Assembly (NCBI GenBank): GCA_900767375.1
Contig: CAAFYX010000129.1
Location: 1-16,687 of the forward strand
Direction: 5' to 3'
Source: Rikenellaceae bacterium
GTDB taxonomy: Bacteria > Bacteroidota > Bacteroidia > Bacteroidales > UBA932
Length of the DNA: 16,687 bases
Position 1 is the stretch's first letter. Each line of letters opens with the position of its first letter. Shown here in pieces: positions 7,501-16,687 of this stretch. The translations under genes and the position numbers were made by a program. The notes beneath the pieces were generated by a model. It was not told where the DNA came from and made no database searches. It was given only the letters and a program-made list of their open reading frames with translations.

Positions 7501-8408
7501 CAGAGCAGCTCAAGGCCATCGATTACGAGAACATCAACTCCAACAGATGGACTACCGACAAGGACGCCAACCTCCTCATCCGCGACCTCATCAACAACTA
7601 CTGCATCGCCCAGAAGATCGCTGAAGCGAAGCATAAGAGAGAGATCGACAAGATCAAGGTCGGTGACGAGCTCCAGAACGGCGTAATGCAGCTTGCAAAG
7701 GTATACATCGCCAAGAAGAGAAAGATCACCGTCGGTGACAAGATGGCAGGACGCCACGGTAACAAGGGTATCGTTGCAAAGATCGTCCGCCAGGAGGATA
7801 TGCCGTTCCTCAGCGACGGTACTCCTGTCGACATCGTCCTCAACCCTCTCGGCGTGCCTTCACGAATGAACCTCGGACAGATCTATGAAACTGTCCTCGG
7901 ATGGGCAGGAAAGGAACTCGGACTCAAGTTCAGCACCCCTATCTTCGACGGTGCAAGCCTCGACGAGATTTCAGAGCTCACCGACAAGGCCGGTGTACCG
8001 AGATATGGCAAGACCCAGCTCCGCGACGGTGGAACCGGTGACTGGTTCGACCAGCCTGCCACTGTGGGTATCATCTACATGATCAAGCTCGGCCATATGG
8101 TCGATGACAAGATGCATGCAAGAAGTATCGGACCTTACTCCCTCATCACACAGCAGCCTCTGGGAGGTAAAGCCCAGTTCGGAGGCCAGAGATTCGGAGA
8201 AATGGAGGTATGGGCACTTGAGGCATTCGGTGCAGCAAACGCCCTCCAGGAGATCCTTACAGTCAAGTCAGATGATGTAACCGGACGTTCAAAGACTTAT
8301 GAAGCCATCGTCAAGGGCGACCCTATGCCTACACCGGGCATTCCGGAGTCACTCAACGTATTGCTCCACGAGCTCAGGGGTCTCGGCCTCAAGGTTACAT
8401 TGGAATAA
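4593..8408 (+). CDS. rpoB: DNA-directed RNA polymerase subunit beta
   Basis: This is the catalytic beta subunit of RNA polymerase, which forms one side of the main channel and part of the active centre. The 1271 residues are a full-length product. The rifampicin-binding region is clear, with D476, H486 and S491 corresponding to E. coli D516, H526 and S531; all are wild-type, predicting rifampicin sensitivity at these sites. The active-site motif GDKMAGRHGNKG lies at 1048-1059. A long, charged, helical segment between about 885 and 1035 occupies the place of the E. coli SI2 insertion. The C-terminus ends PESLNVLLHELRGLGLKVTLE-like, as expected for contact with beta'. The leader has no Shine-Dalgarno sequence. 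rpoC follows 28 bases after the stop. Confidence 0.99.
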   Translation: MSIKTKNTRINFATSKILDYPDLLEVQLKSFKDFFQLETTPENRKDEGLYQVFQEIFPIEDTRNNYKLEFIDYFIDPPQYSIEECLERGLTYNVPLKAKLRLSCTDPEHEDFDTRVQDVYLGNIPYMTPAGTFIINGSERIIVSQLHRSPGVFFDQSMHANGTKLYSARIIPFKGSWIEFATDINNVMYAYIDRKKKLPVTTLLRAIGYNNDKDIIDIFGLADEITVSPEELKANEGRKLAAKVLKTWIEDFEDEDTGEVIPIERTVAIVERGEILNEETIESILETDVKTILLQKDEANTNEYAIIFNTLQKDPTNTEYEAVSYIYKQLRNSEPPDENTARDVIDKLFFSEKRYDLGNVGRYRLNKKLNLTTNEDVRILTNNDIIEIIKYLIQLINSKATVDDIDHLSNRRVRTVGEQLANQFSVGLSRMARTIRERMNVRDSEQFNPIDLINAKTLSSVINSFFGTSQLSQFMDQTNPLAEITHKRRLSALGPGGLSRDRAGFEVRDVHYTHYGRLCPIESPEGPNIGLISSLCVYARINDLGFIETPYRDVKDGKVDLTEEGWHYMSAEEEESKLVSLANVRMDDDGTITDDRIQCRLEADFPVVTKEEVNYMDVAPNQMASVAASLIPFLEHDDAHRALMGANMMRQAVPLLSPESPIVGTGLEERVCIDSRTQFLAERRGEVTYVDANEIRIKYDRTEDENFVSFSPEETVYKFPIYRRTNQSTTITLKPIVRKGDIVEAGQVLTEGYATQNGELALGRNLMVAFMPWKGYNYEDAIVLSEEMVKWDVLTSVHVDEYLTEVRDTKRGMEELTSDIPNVSEDATKDLDEDGIVRIGAHIEPGDIMIGKITPKGESDPSPEEKLLKAIFGDKAGDVKDASLKANPSLSGTVVKTALYAKVSTAKKGPSRNELKAKIELKEELFAQASEKLRAEFIQKLAILTKNKKSAGVSDLYGVEIVAKDKKFTAEQLKAIDYENINSNRWTTDKDANLLIRDLINNYCIAQKIAEAKHKREIDKIKVGDELQNGVMQLAKVYIAKKRKITVGDKMAGRHGNKGIVAKIVRQEDMPFLSDGTPVDIVLNPLGVPSRMNLGQIYETVLGWAGKELGLKFSTPIFDGASLDEISELTDKAGVPRYGKTQLRDGGTGDWFDQPATVGIIYMIKLGHMVDDKMHARSIGPYSLITQQPLGGKAQFGGQRFGEMEVWALEAFGAANALQEILTVKSDDVTGRSKTYEAIVKGDPMPTPGIPESLNVLLHELRGLGLKVTLE

Positions 8409-8436
8409 TCACAGACAAATCGAACGATAAGTAATT

Positions 8437-12687
<4,251 letters not shown>

Positions 12688-12704
12688 TATCACATCCATA
12701 CTTT

Positions 12705-12737
12705 GAAAGTCCCGCTCTCAAGAACGGGACTTTCTTT
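12705..12737 (+). terminator. Intrinsic terminator after rpoC
   Basis: GAAAGTCCCG (12705-12714) pairs perfectly with CGGGACTTTC (12725-12734) around a 10-base loop, followed by TTT and then an A-rich stretch. It should end most rpoBC transcripts. The downstream gene starts just 17 bases after it, so that gene must use read-through or a non-consensus promoter overlapping this hairpin. Confidence 0.85.
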
Positions 12738-12754
12738 ACAAAAAAGACACACTT

Positions 12755-13816
12755 ATGACTATAGACCAGATCAGAACACTCGAGGAGACCATCGCACACA
12801 GGAATGCGAAGATTCCTGTAGCATTCATCGCCGACAGCCCATGGATCCCAGGCTACTGCGGCCACACTTTCATCGACTACTACATGCAGAACGGCATATG
12901 GATGGCGGACAACAGGAAGATCATCAAGGACTTCCCTGATGCCATCTTCGTACCGGGCTGGTGGGTGGAGTTCGGCATGGCGGCGGAGCCGTCAGGATTC
13001 GGCTGCCCGATGTGCTTCTTCGATGACAACCTCCCGCACATGCATCCGCTGACCGAAGACCTCGACAACGCCAAGGAGTTCTTCAAGAACATGCAGATGC
13101 CTGACCCGAAGAGGGACGGAGTGATGCCGTTCACCCTCAACCAGCTCAAGCATTACAAGCCTCAGATCGAAGCCGAAGGTGAGCAGATCTGGATGGTCTG
13201 CGCACGCGGACCTTTCACCGTGGCATCACACATATTCACAGTCACACAGCTCCTCATGCTCATGATGACGGACCCGGAGGCCTCCGAAATCCTTCTCAGG
13301 AAGACCACGGACTGCGTCAAGCTCTGGCTTGAGGCACAGCTCGAGGCGGCCGGGACAGCCAAGGCCATAATGGTCCTCGATGACGTCTGCGGCTTCTTCA
13401 GCCCGGAGGATTTCCAGTCCCTCTGCATGCCTTGGATGAAGGAAGTGTTCGACGCCTTCCCTGAGATGAAGCATTTCTTCCACAATGACTTCACATCCAG
13501 CAGCTGTTACCCTTACCTCACCGAAATGGGAGTGGACGCATTCAACTTCACCTACCAGGTCGGCATCGACGAGGCAAGGAAACTTGCAGGAAACAAGCCG
13601 GTACTGATGGGCAACGTCCCTCCGATGATCCTCCTCGGAGACGACTCCAAGGCCGTCTACGACACCACAAAGAAGATGATCGAGGACTACATCGCCCAGA
13701 ACGGCAGCCACCACGGTCTTCTCGTGAGCACCGGCGGCGGACTCCCGATGGGAGCGAAGAAAGAGAACATAGACGCGCTGATATCCGCAGTAAAGGACTT
13801 CAACGCCACATTATAG
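12755..13816 (+). CDS. Uroporphyrinogen decarboxylase-fold (URO-D) corrinoid methyltransferase-like protein
   Basis: The 353-residue product belongs to the URO-D superfamily, whose TIM-barrel members include MtaA/MtbA-type methylcobamide:thiol methyltransferases and O-demethylase methyltransferases. It is not HemE, because the N-terminal arginine-rich substrate motif of true uroporphyrinogen decarboxylases is missing. MtaA enzymes bind zinc through His-X-Cys and a distant Cys. Here the first site reads H243-N-D245 with a cysteine only at C251, and the late Gly-Cys-Gly is STGGGLP (325-331), so the canonical ligands are not conserved. A C84-P-M-C87 pair is also visible. It faces a corrinoid protein and a reactivase-like gene, which points to methyl transfer to or from cobalamin. 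Substrate is unknown. It sits 17 bases behind the rpoC terminator and converges on the - strand operon. Confidence 0.85.
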   Translation: MTIDQIRTLEETIAHRNAKIPVAFIADSPWIPGYCGHTFIDYYMQNGIWMADNRKIIKDFPDAIFVPGWWVEFGMAAEPSGFGCPMCFFDDNLPHMHPLTEDLDNAKEFFKNMQMPDPKRDGVMPFTLNQLKHYKPQIEAEGEQIWMVCARGPFTVASHIFTVTQLLMLMMTDPEASEILLRKTTDCVKLWLEAQLEAAGTAKAIMVLDDVCGFFSPEDFQSLCMPWMKEVFDAFPEMKHFFHNDFTSSSCYPYLTEMGVDAFNFTYQVGIDEARKLAGNKPVLMGNVPPMILLGDDSKAVYDTTKKMIEDYIAQNGSHHGLLVSTGGGLPMGAKKENIDALISAVKDFNATL

Positions 13817-13852
13817 AAAGAAAGGATGCCTCACTCAGGCATCCTTTCTTTT
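13817..13852. terminator. Bidirectional terminator shared by convergent genes
   Basis: A perfect 14-bp stem (13817-13830 with 13838-13851) closes a 7-base loop. The arms carry A-rich and T-rich ends, so T-rich tracts follow the stem in both directions (TTTCTTTT on +, TTTCTTTCTATAA on -). It begins at the base after the stop of the + strand gene. The stop codon of the - strand gene (13837-13835) lies in the loop, and that gene's last five codons form one arm. One hairpin therefore serves both genes. Confidence 0.93.
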
Positions 13853-14497
13853 ATAGCATTGCTTGTTGTTGCAGATGTGACAGTGATATGGCTGTCTGAC
13901 CAGATGCTCCCCTATGGCGAAGAATCCGCTTATCGACTTCTCCGGGCTCATCAGCGAGGACTCGGAAAGACTGACCCCGCAGGGCTGGGGAGGGAACATC
14001 GTAAAGAATTTCTGCTGCTCGCGCACATCCCAGCCGCAATACCCCGGGCTATAGGACAATGAAAGACCGCTCTCCAGCCCAAGTTCCTCCTCCAGGCGGC
14101 TCACCGCCAGTTCGGCAAGGACACTGCCGATGGAATCGGCGATGAAATCGGCAGCAATGTCGCCGCGGGAGCGGATTTCCGCCACCTTGGCATTGAACTC
14201 AAGTCCGGCGGTGGCGACGAACACGCAGGCATTGGTCATCCCCTGGAGGTAGGAGCCGATTACCGGCCCAACGCCGAAGCGCACCCCTCCGAGGAGCACT
14301 TCCTTCGAGGAAAGCTTCGAAGCCTCCACTATCGAGTACATGTACTGCATCCGCGCAGCGGGGATGATTTCATTGGCAATCCCCTCGGCCAGCGAACGGA
14401 TCCCGGCATCGGGCACACTCCCCTTGCAGCCCATGGCGAGCCACAGGTCATTGAAATTGAATTCCGCGGGGGTGATGCTGAAGCCGGAGGTCTTCAT
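13835..14497 (-). CDS. Methionine synthase activation-domain-like protein (putative corrinoid reactivase)
   Basis: The 220-residue protein resembles the stand-alone relatives of the C-terminal, S-adenosylmethionine-binding activation domain of MetH. In MetH this domain remethylates cobalamin that has slipped to the inactive cob(II)alamin state. The supporting motif is SPGYCGWD (150-157), equivalent to the Arg-X-X-X-Gly-Tyr region of MetH, followed by a S-L-M-S-P-E-K-S-I-S-G segment (181-191). The C-terminus has a C206-x2-C209-x4-C214 cluster, suitable for a metal or iron-sulfur site and absent from MetH. Its ATG shares a base with the stop of the corrinoid gene (TGATG), so the two are translationally coupled. 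This supports a role in reactivating that corrinoid protein. The final five codons lie in the terminator stem. Confidence 0.82.
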   Translation of the reverse strand: MKTSGFSITPAEFNFNDLWLAMGCKGSVPDAGIRSLAEGIANEIIPAARMQYMYSIVEASKLSSKEVLLGGVRFGVGPVIGSYLQGMTNACVFVATAGLEFNAKVAEIRSRGDIAADFIADSIGSVLAELAVSRLEEELGLESGLSLSYSPGYCGWDVREQQKFFTMFPPQPCGVSLSESSLMSPEKSISGFFAIGEHLVRQPYHCHICNNKQCYKRKDA

Positions 14498-15114
14498 CAG
14501 GCGATGAGGCTCTTGGCGACGGCTACGGCTTCATTGGCATTGGCACTGTAACCGTCCGCACCTATGCTGGCGGCGAAGTCTGCATTGACAGGGGCTCCTC
14601 CGACCATGATCTTGACATTCAGGCCCTCCGAGCGCACGGCGTCGATGACTTCCTTCATATAGCCCATCGTGGTGGTCAGAAGGGCGGAGAGACAGAGGAT
14701 CCGGGCTCCAGTCTCCTTGAGGGCGGAGACGAACTTCTCCTTAGGCACATCGGTTCCGATGTTGCTGACTTCGAAGCCGCAACCCTCGAGCATGGATGCG
14801 ACGAGGTTCTTGCCGATGTCGTGGAGGTCACCCTTGACGGTGCCGATGACGACCTTTCCGATGAAGGCGCTCTCCCCTCCCTGCATGACAGGCTTCAGGA
14901 GATCGAGGGCTCCCTTCATGGCACGGGCGCTCATAAGGAGGTTCGGGACGAAAGCCTGGCCCACTTCGAACTTCTTGCCGATGGCCTCCATGGCCGGGAT
15001 CATGCTTTCGTAGATAAGGGACTGCGGTTCCTGGCCTTCTTCGATGGCCTGCTTTACCGCTGCCTGGGTCTTCGCGAGATCACCCTTGAAGACTGCGTCG
15101 TAGATTTCACTCAT
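14497..15114 (-). CDS. Corrinoid (cobalamin-binding) methyl-carrier protein, MtaC/MetH-cap type
   Basis: The 205-residue product has the two-domain build of methyl-carrying corrinoid proteins. A helical cap domain (about 1-85; MSEIYDAVFKGD..., then VPNLLMSARAMKGAL) is followed by a Rossmann-like B12-binding domain (about 86-205). The cobalt-ligand motif D96-x-H98-x-x-G101 is intact, with H98 as the lower axial ligand. The S143-x-L145 and G172-G173 motifs that cradle the nucleotide tail are also present. I chose the ATG at 15114. An in-frame ATG at 15192 would add 26 residues unlike the family and would run over the promoter and into the cysS leader. It is first in a two-gene operon with the reactivase. 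Likely partners are the URO-D protein at 12755 and an unseen methyl donor or acceptor. Confidence 0.93.
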   Translation of the reverse strand: MSEIYDAVFKGDLAKTQAAVKQAIEEGQEPQSLIYESMIPAMEAIGKKFEVGQAFVPNLLMSARAMKGALDLLKPVMQGGESAFIGKVVIGTVKGDLHDIGKNLVASMLEGCGFEVSNIGTDVPKEKFVSALKETGARILCLSALLTTTMGYMKEVIDAVRSEGLNVKIMVGGAPVNADFAASIGADGYSANANEAVAVAKSLIA

Positions 15115-15146
15115 TGGTCTTAAAAATAATAAATGCTTATAGATTT

Positions 15147-15154
15147 CAAAGATA
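15147..15154 (-). promoter_or_regulatory. Bacteroidetes-type -7 element for the corrinoid operon
   Basis: Read on the - strand, 15154 to 15147 is TATCTTTG, an exact match to the TAnnTTTG consensus. It lies 32 bases before the corrinoid start codon, giving a leader of roughly 20-25 bases. I see no TTTG -33 element at the usual 19-21 base spacing. The short leader leaves no room for a cobalamin riboswitch. Confidence 0.6.
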
Positions 15155-15167
15155 GCAATAAATTGCT
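15154..15167. promoter_or_regulatory. Perfect inverted repeat between divergent promoters (possible operator)
   Basis: AGCAAT-AA-ATTGCT is a perfect 6-2-6 palindrome. It touches the upstream edge of the corrinoid operon -7 element and ends 14 bases before the cysS -7 element, so a bound protein could affect both promoters. It is AT-rich, so chance is a real alternative. Confidence 0.4.
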
Positions 15168-15181
15168 TAACTTTACGAGAA

Positions 15182-15189
15182 TATATTTG
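15182..15189 (+). promoter_or_regulatory. Bacteroidetes-type -7 element for cysS
   Basis: TATATTTG is an exact match to TAnnTTTG and lies 9 bases before the cysS start codon, so the cysS mRNA would have a very short leader or none. The nearest upstream candidate for the -33 box is ATTG (15162-15165), 16 bases away, a few bases closer than the usual spacing. Confidence 0.55.
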
Positions 15190-15198
15190 CATTTTACT

Positions 15199-16687
15199 AT
15201 GAGAGATATCAGACTGACCAACACTCTTTCACACAGAAAGGAACTCTTCGTTCCTGTGAATCCGGGCCATGTAGGTATGTATGTTTGCGGACCTACCGTT
15301 TACGGGGACGCCCATCTCGGGCACGCACGCCCGGGCGTAACATATGATGTCCTGCAGAAGCTTTTCCGTCATCTCGGATATAAAGTACGCTATGTCAGGA
15401 ACATAACGGACGTAGGGCATCTCGAGCATGACGCCGATGAAGGAGAGGACAAGATAGCGAAGAAGGCCCGTCTCGAGGAGCTGGAGCCGATGGAGGTCGT
15501 CCAGACCTACACCCTCCGCTACCACGAGGCCATGCGCCAGCTGAACGTGGCTCCGCCTTCCATCGAGCCGCGCGCTTCAGGACATATCGTGGAGCAGATC
15601 GAGGCCGTCAAGAAAATCCTTGACTCCGGCTACGCCTACATCAGCAACGGTTCAGTCTATTTCGACGTACAGAAATACAACAAGGACCACCATTACGGCA
15701 TCCTCTCGGGACGCAACCTCGAGGATACCCTCGAAGGCACCCGCGCCCTCGACGGACAGAGCGACAAGAGGGCTCCGTTCGACTTCGCCATCTGGAAAAA
15801 GGCTGAGCCTCAGCATATTATGAAATGGCCTTCACCTTGGGGAGAAGGTTTCCCGGGATGGCATCTCGAGTGCTCCGTCATGGGTGAGAAATATCTCGGC
15901 CACGAGTTCGATATCCACGGAGGCGGCATGGACCTCATGTTCCCTCACCACGAGTGCGAGATCGCCCAGAACGTCGCCAGCCGCGGCACCCAGGGCGTAC
16001 ACTACTGGGTCCACAACAATATGATCACCATCAACGGCCAGAAGATGGGCAAGTCTCTGGGCAATTTCATCACCCTCCCTGAGCTCTTCGCCGGCACCCA
16101 CCCGAAGCTCGACCAGGCATACAGCCCGATGACCATACGCTTCTTCATCCTCCAGGCCCACTACCGCGGAACCCTCGACTTCTCCAACGAAGCCCTGCAG
16201 GCAGCAGAGAAGGGTCTCAAGCGCATCCTCCAGGGTGCCAAGGACCTCTATGCGATGGCCGGACGCAAGGCTCCGCATCTGGCATACGGCGAGTTCACCC
16301 CTGGCATCGCTCCGGACAAGTGCACCGCCACCACCCCTGAGGTCATCAGCATATTCGACGGCATCTACGACGCCCTCTGCGACGACCTCAACACCCCTGT
16401 CGCCCTTTCCCTGATCTTCGACGCCGTGCGCATCATAAACACCACCAAGGACAAGAAGATGACGCTCTCCCAGGCCGACATCGACACCCTCTGCCAGCTC
16501 TTCGACGACATAGTGTTCGGAGTGCTCGGCCTCAAGGACGAGGATGACAGCGGGAAGTCAGGAAAGACCATCGCCGGACTGATGGATATGGTCCTCGAGT
16601 CACGCGCAGCCGCAAAGGCCGCAAAGGACTGGACCACCAGCGACCACATCCGCGACGCCCTCACCGCCCTCGGAATCAAGGTCAAGG
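15199..16687 (+). CDS. cysS: Cysteinyl-tRNA synthetase (3' end beyond window)
   Basis: This class I aminoacyl-tRNA synthetase charges tRNA-Cys. The reading frame is open from ATG at 15199 to the window edge, giving 496 codons. The last visible residues (DHIRDALTALGIKVK) are near the normal C-terminus, so only a short piece is missing. The HIGH-type motif is HLGH (39-42). The catalytic-loop motif is KMGKS (282-286) rather than KMSKS. The zinc ligands C30, C225, H250 and E254 correspond to E. coli C28, C209, H234 and E238, giving cysteine its selectivity. The C-terminal DALR and tRNA-binding regions follow. The start codon is 9 bases after a TAnnTTTG element. It is divergent from the corrinoid operon, with no obvious functional link. 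Confidence 0.98.
   Translation, partial: MRDIRLTNTLSHRKELFVPVNPGHVGMYVCGPTVYGDAHLGHARPGVTYDVLQKLFRHLGYKVRYVRNITDVGHLEHDADEGEDKIAKKARLEELEPMEVVQTYTLRYHEAMRQLNVAPPSIEPRASGHIVEQIEAVKKILDSGYAYISNGSVYFDVQKYNKDHHYGILSGRNLEDTLEGTRALDGQSDKRAPFDFAIWKKAEPQHIMKWPSPWGEGFPGWHLECSVMGEKYLGHEFDIHGGGMDLMFPHHECEIAQNVASRGTQGVHYWVHNNMITINGQKMGKSLGNFITLPELFAGTHPKLDQAYSPMTIRFFILQAHYRGTLDFSNEALQAAEKGLKRILQGAKDLYAMAGRKAPHLAYGEFTPGIAPDKCTATTPEVISIFDGIYDALCDDLNTPVALSLIFDAVRIINTTKDKKMTLSQADIDTLCQLFDDIVFGVLGLKDEDDSGKSGKTIAGLMDMVLESRAAAKAAKDWTTSDHIRDALTALGIKVK

Noticed and set aside
12699..12705. Promoter-like TACTTTG before the URO-D gene
   Set aside because: The spacing between TA and TTTG is one base, not two, and the start site would fall in the arm of the rpoC terminator.
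12755..13816. Heme-pathway uroporphyrinogen decarboxylase (HemE)
   Set aside because: The fold is shared, but the N-terminal arginine-rich HemE substrate motif is missing, and the neighbours are a corrinoid carrier and a reactivase-like gene rather than heme genes.
13835..14497. Fragment of a broken metH gene
   Set aside because: It has its own start coupled to the corrinoid gene, a complete activation-like domain, and a distinct Cys-rich tail, so it is a stand-alone protein rather than a MetH remnant.
15115..15146. Cobalamin riboswitch upstream of the corrinoid operon
   Set aside because: The leader after the predicted -7 element is about 20-30 bases and the whole divergent gap is 84 bases, far too short for a B12 riboswitch; no B12-box-like sequence was seen.

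Overview
The window reads as a chromosomal segment of a member of the Bacteroidota, most likely Bacteroidales. The clues are the gene order tRNA-Thr, tuf, tRNA-Trp, secE, nusG, rplKAJL, rpoBC; the absence of Shine-Dalgarno sequences before any start codon (leaders are AT-rich instead); and two exact matches to the Bacteroidetes -7 promoter consensus TAnnTTTG in the one divergent gap. Base composition is near even and codon use is strongly biased to C-ending codons, which argues against a low-GC lineage. I cannot name the genus from sequence alone.

Positions 1-12737 hold the core information-processing block, all on the + strand. It contains tRNA-Thr(GGU), EF-Tu, a terminator-like hairpin, tRNA-Trp(CCA), SecE, NusG, ribosomal proteins L11, L1, L10 and L7/L12, a strong terminator-like attenuator, then RNA polymerase beta and beta', closed by a terminator. 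All of these genes look intact, with catalytic and metal-binding residues in place. The hairpins after tuf and after rplL would let the cell set tuf, ribosomal protein and polymerase levels separately within one long transcript.

Positions 12755-15114 hold a small corrinoid (vitamin B12) methyl-transfer module. A uroporphyrinogen-decarboxylase-fold methyltransferase lies on the + strand directly behind rpoC. Convergent to it on the - strand is a two-gene, stop-start-coupled operon: a cobalamin-binding corrinoid protein, then a protein resembling the reactivation domain of methionine synthase. Together these supply three parts of a corrinoid methyl-transfer cycle: a methyltransferase, a methyl-carrying corrinoid protein and a candidate reactivase. 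The methyltransferase lacks the usual His-X-Cys...Cys zinc ligands of the MtaA type, so substrate and acceptor are open. This is the most interesting accessory content of the window.

Positions 15115-15198 form a compact divergent promoter region with a perfect 6-2-6 inverted repeat between the two -7 elements. From 15199 to the window end runs cysS (cysteinyl-tRNA synthetase), cut off by the window edge shortly before its expected C-terminus. There is no gene-free stretch longer than about 120 bases, and I see no insertion sequence, CRISPR array, phage gene or attachment site.
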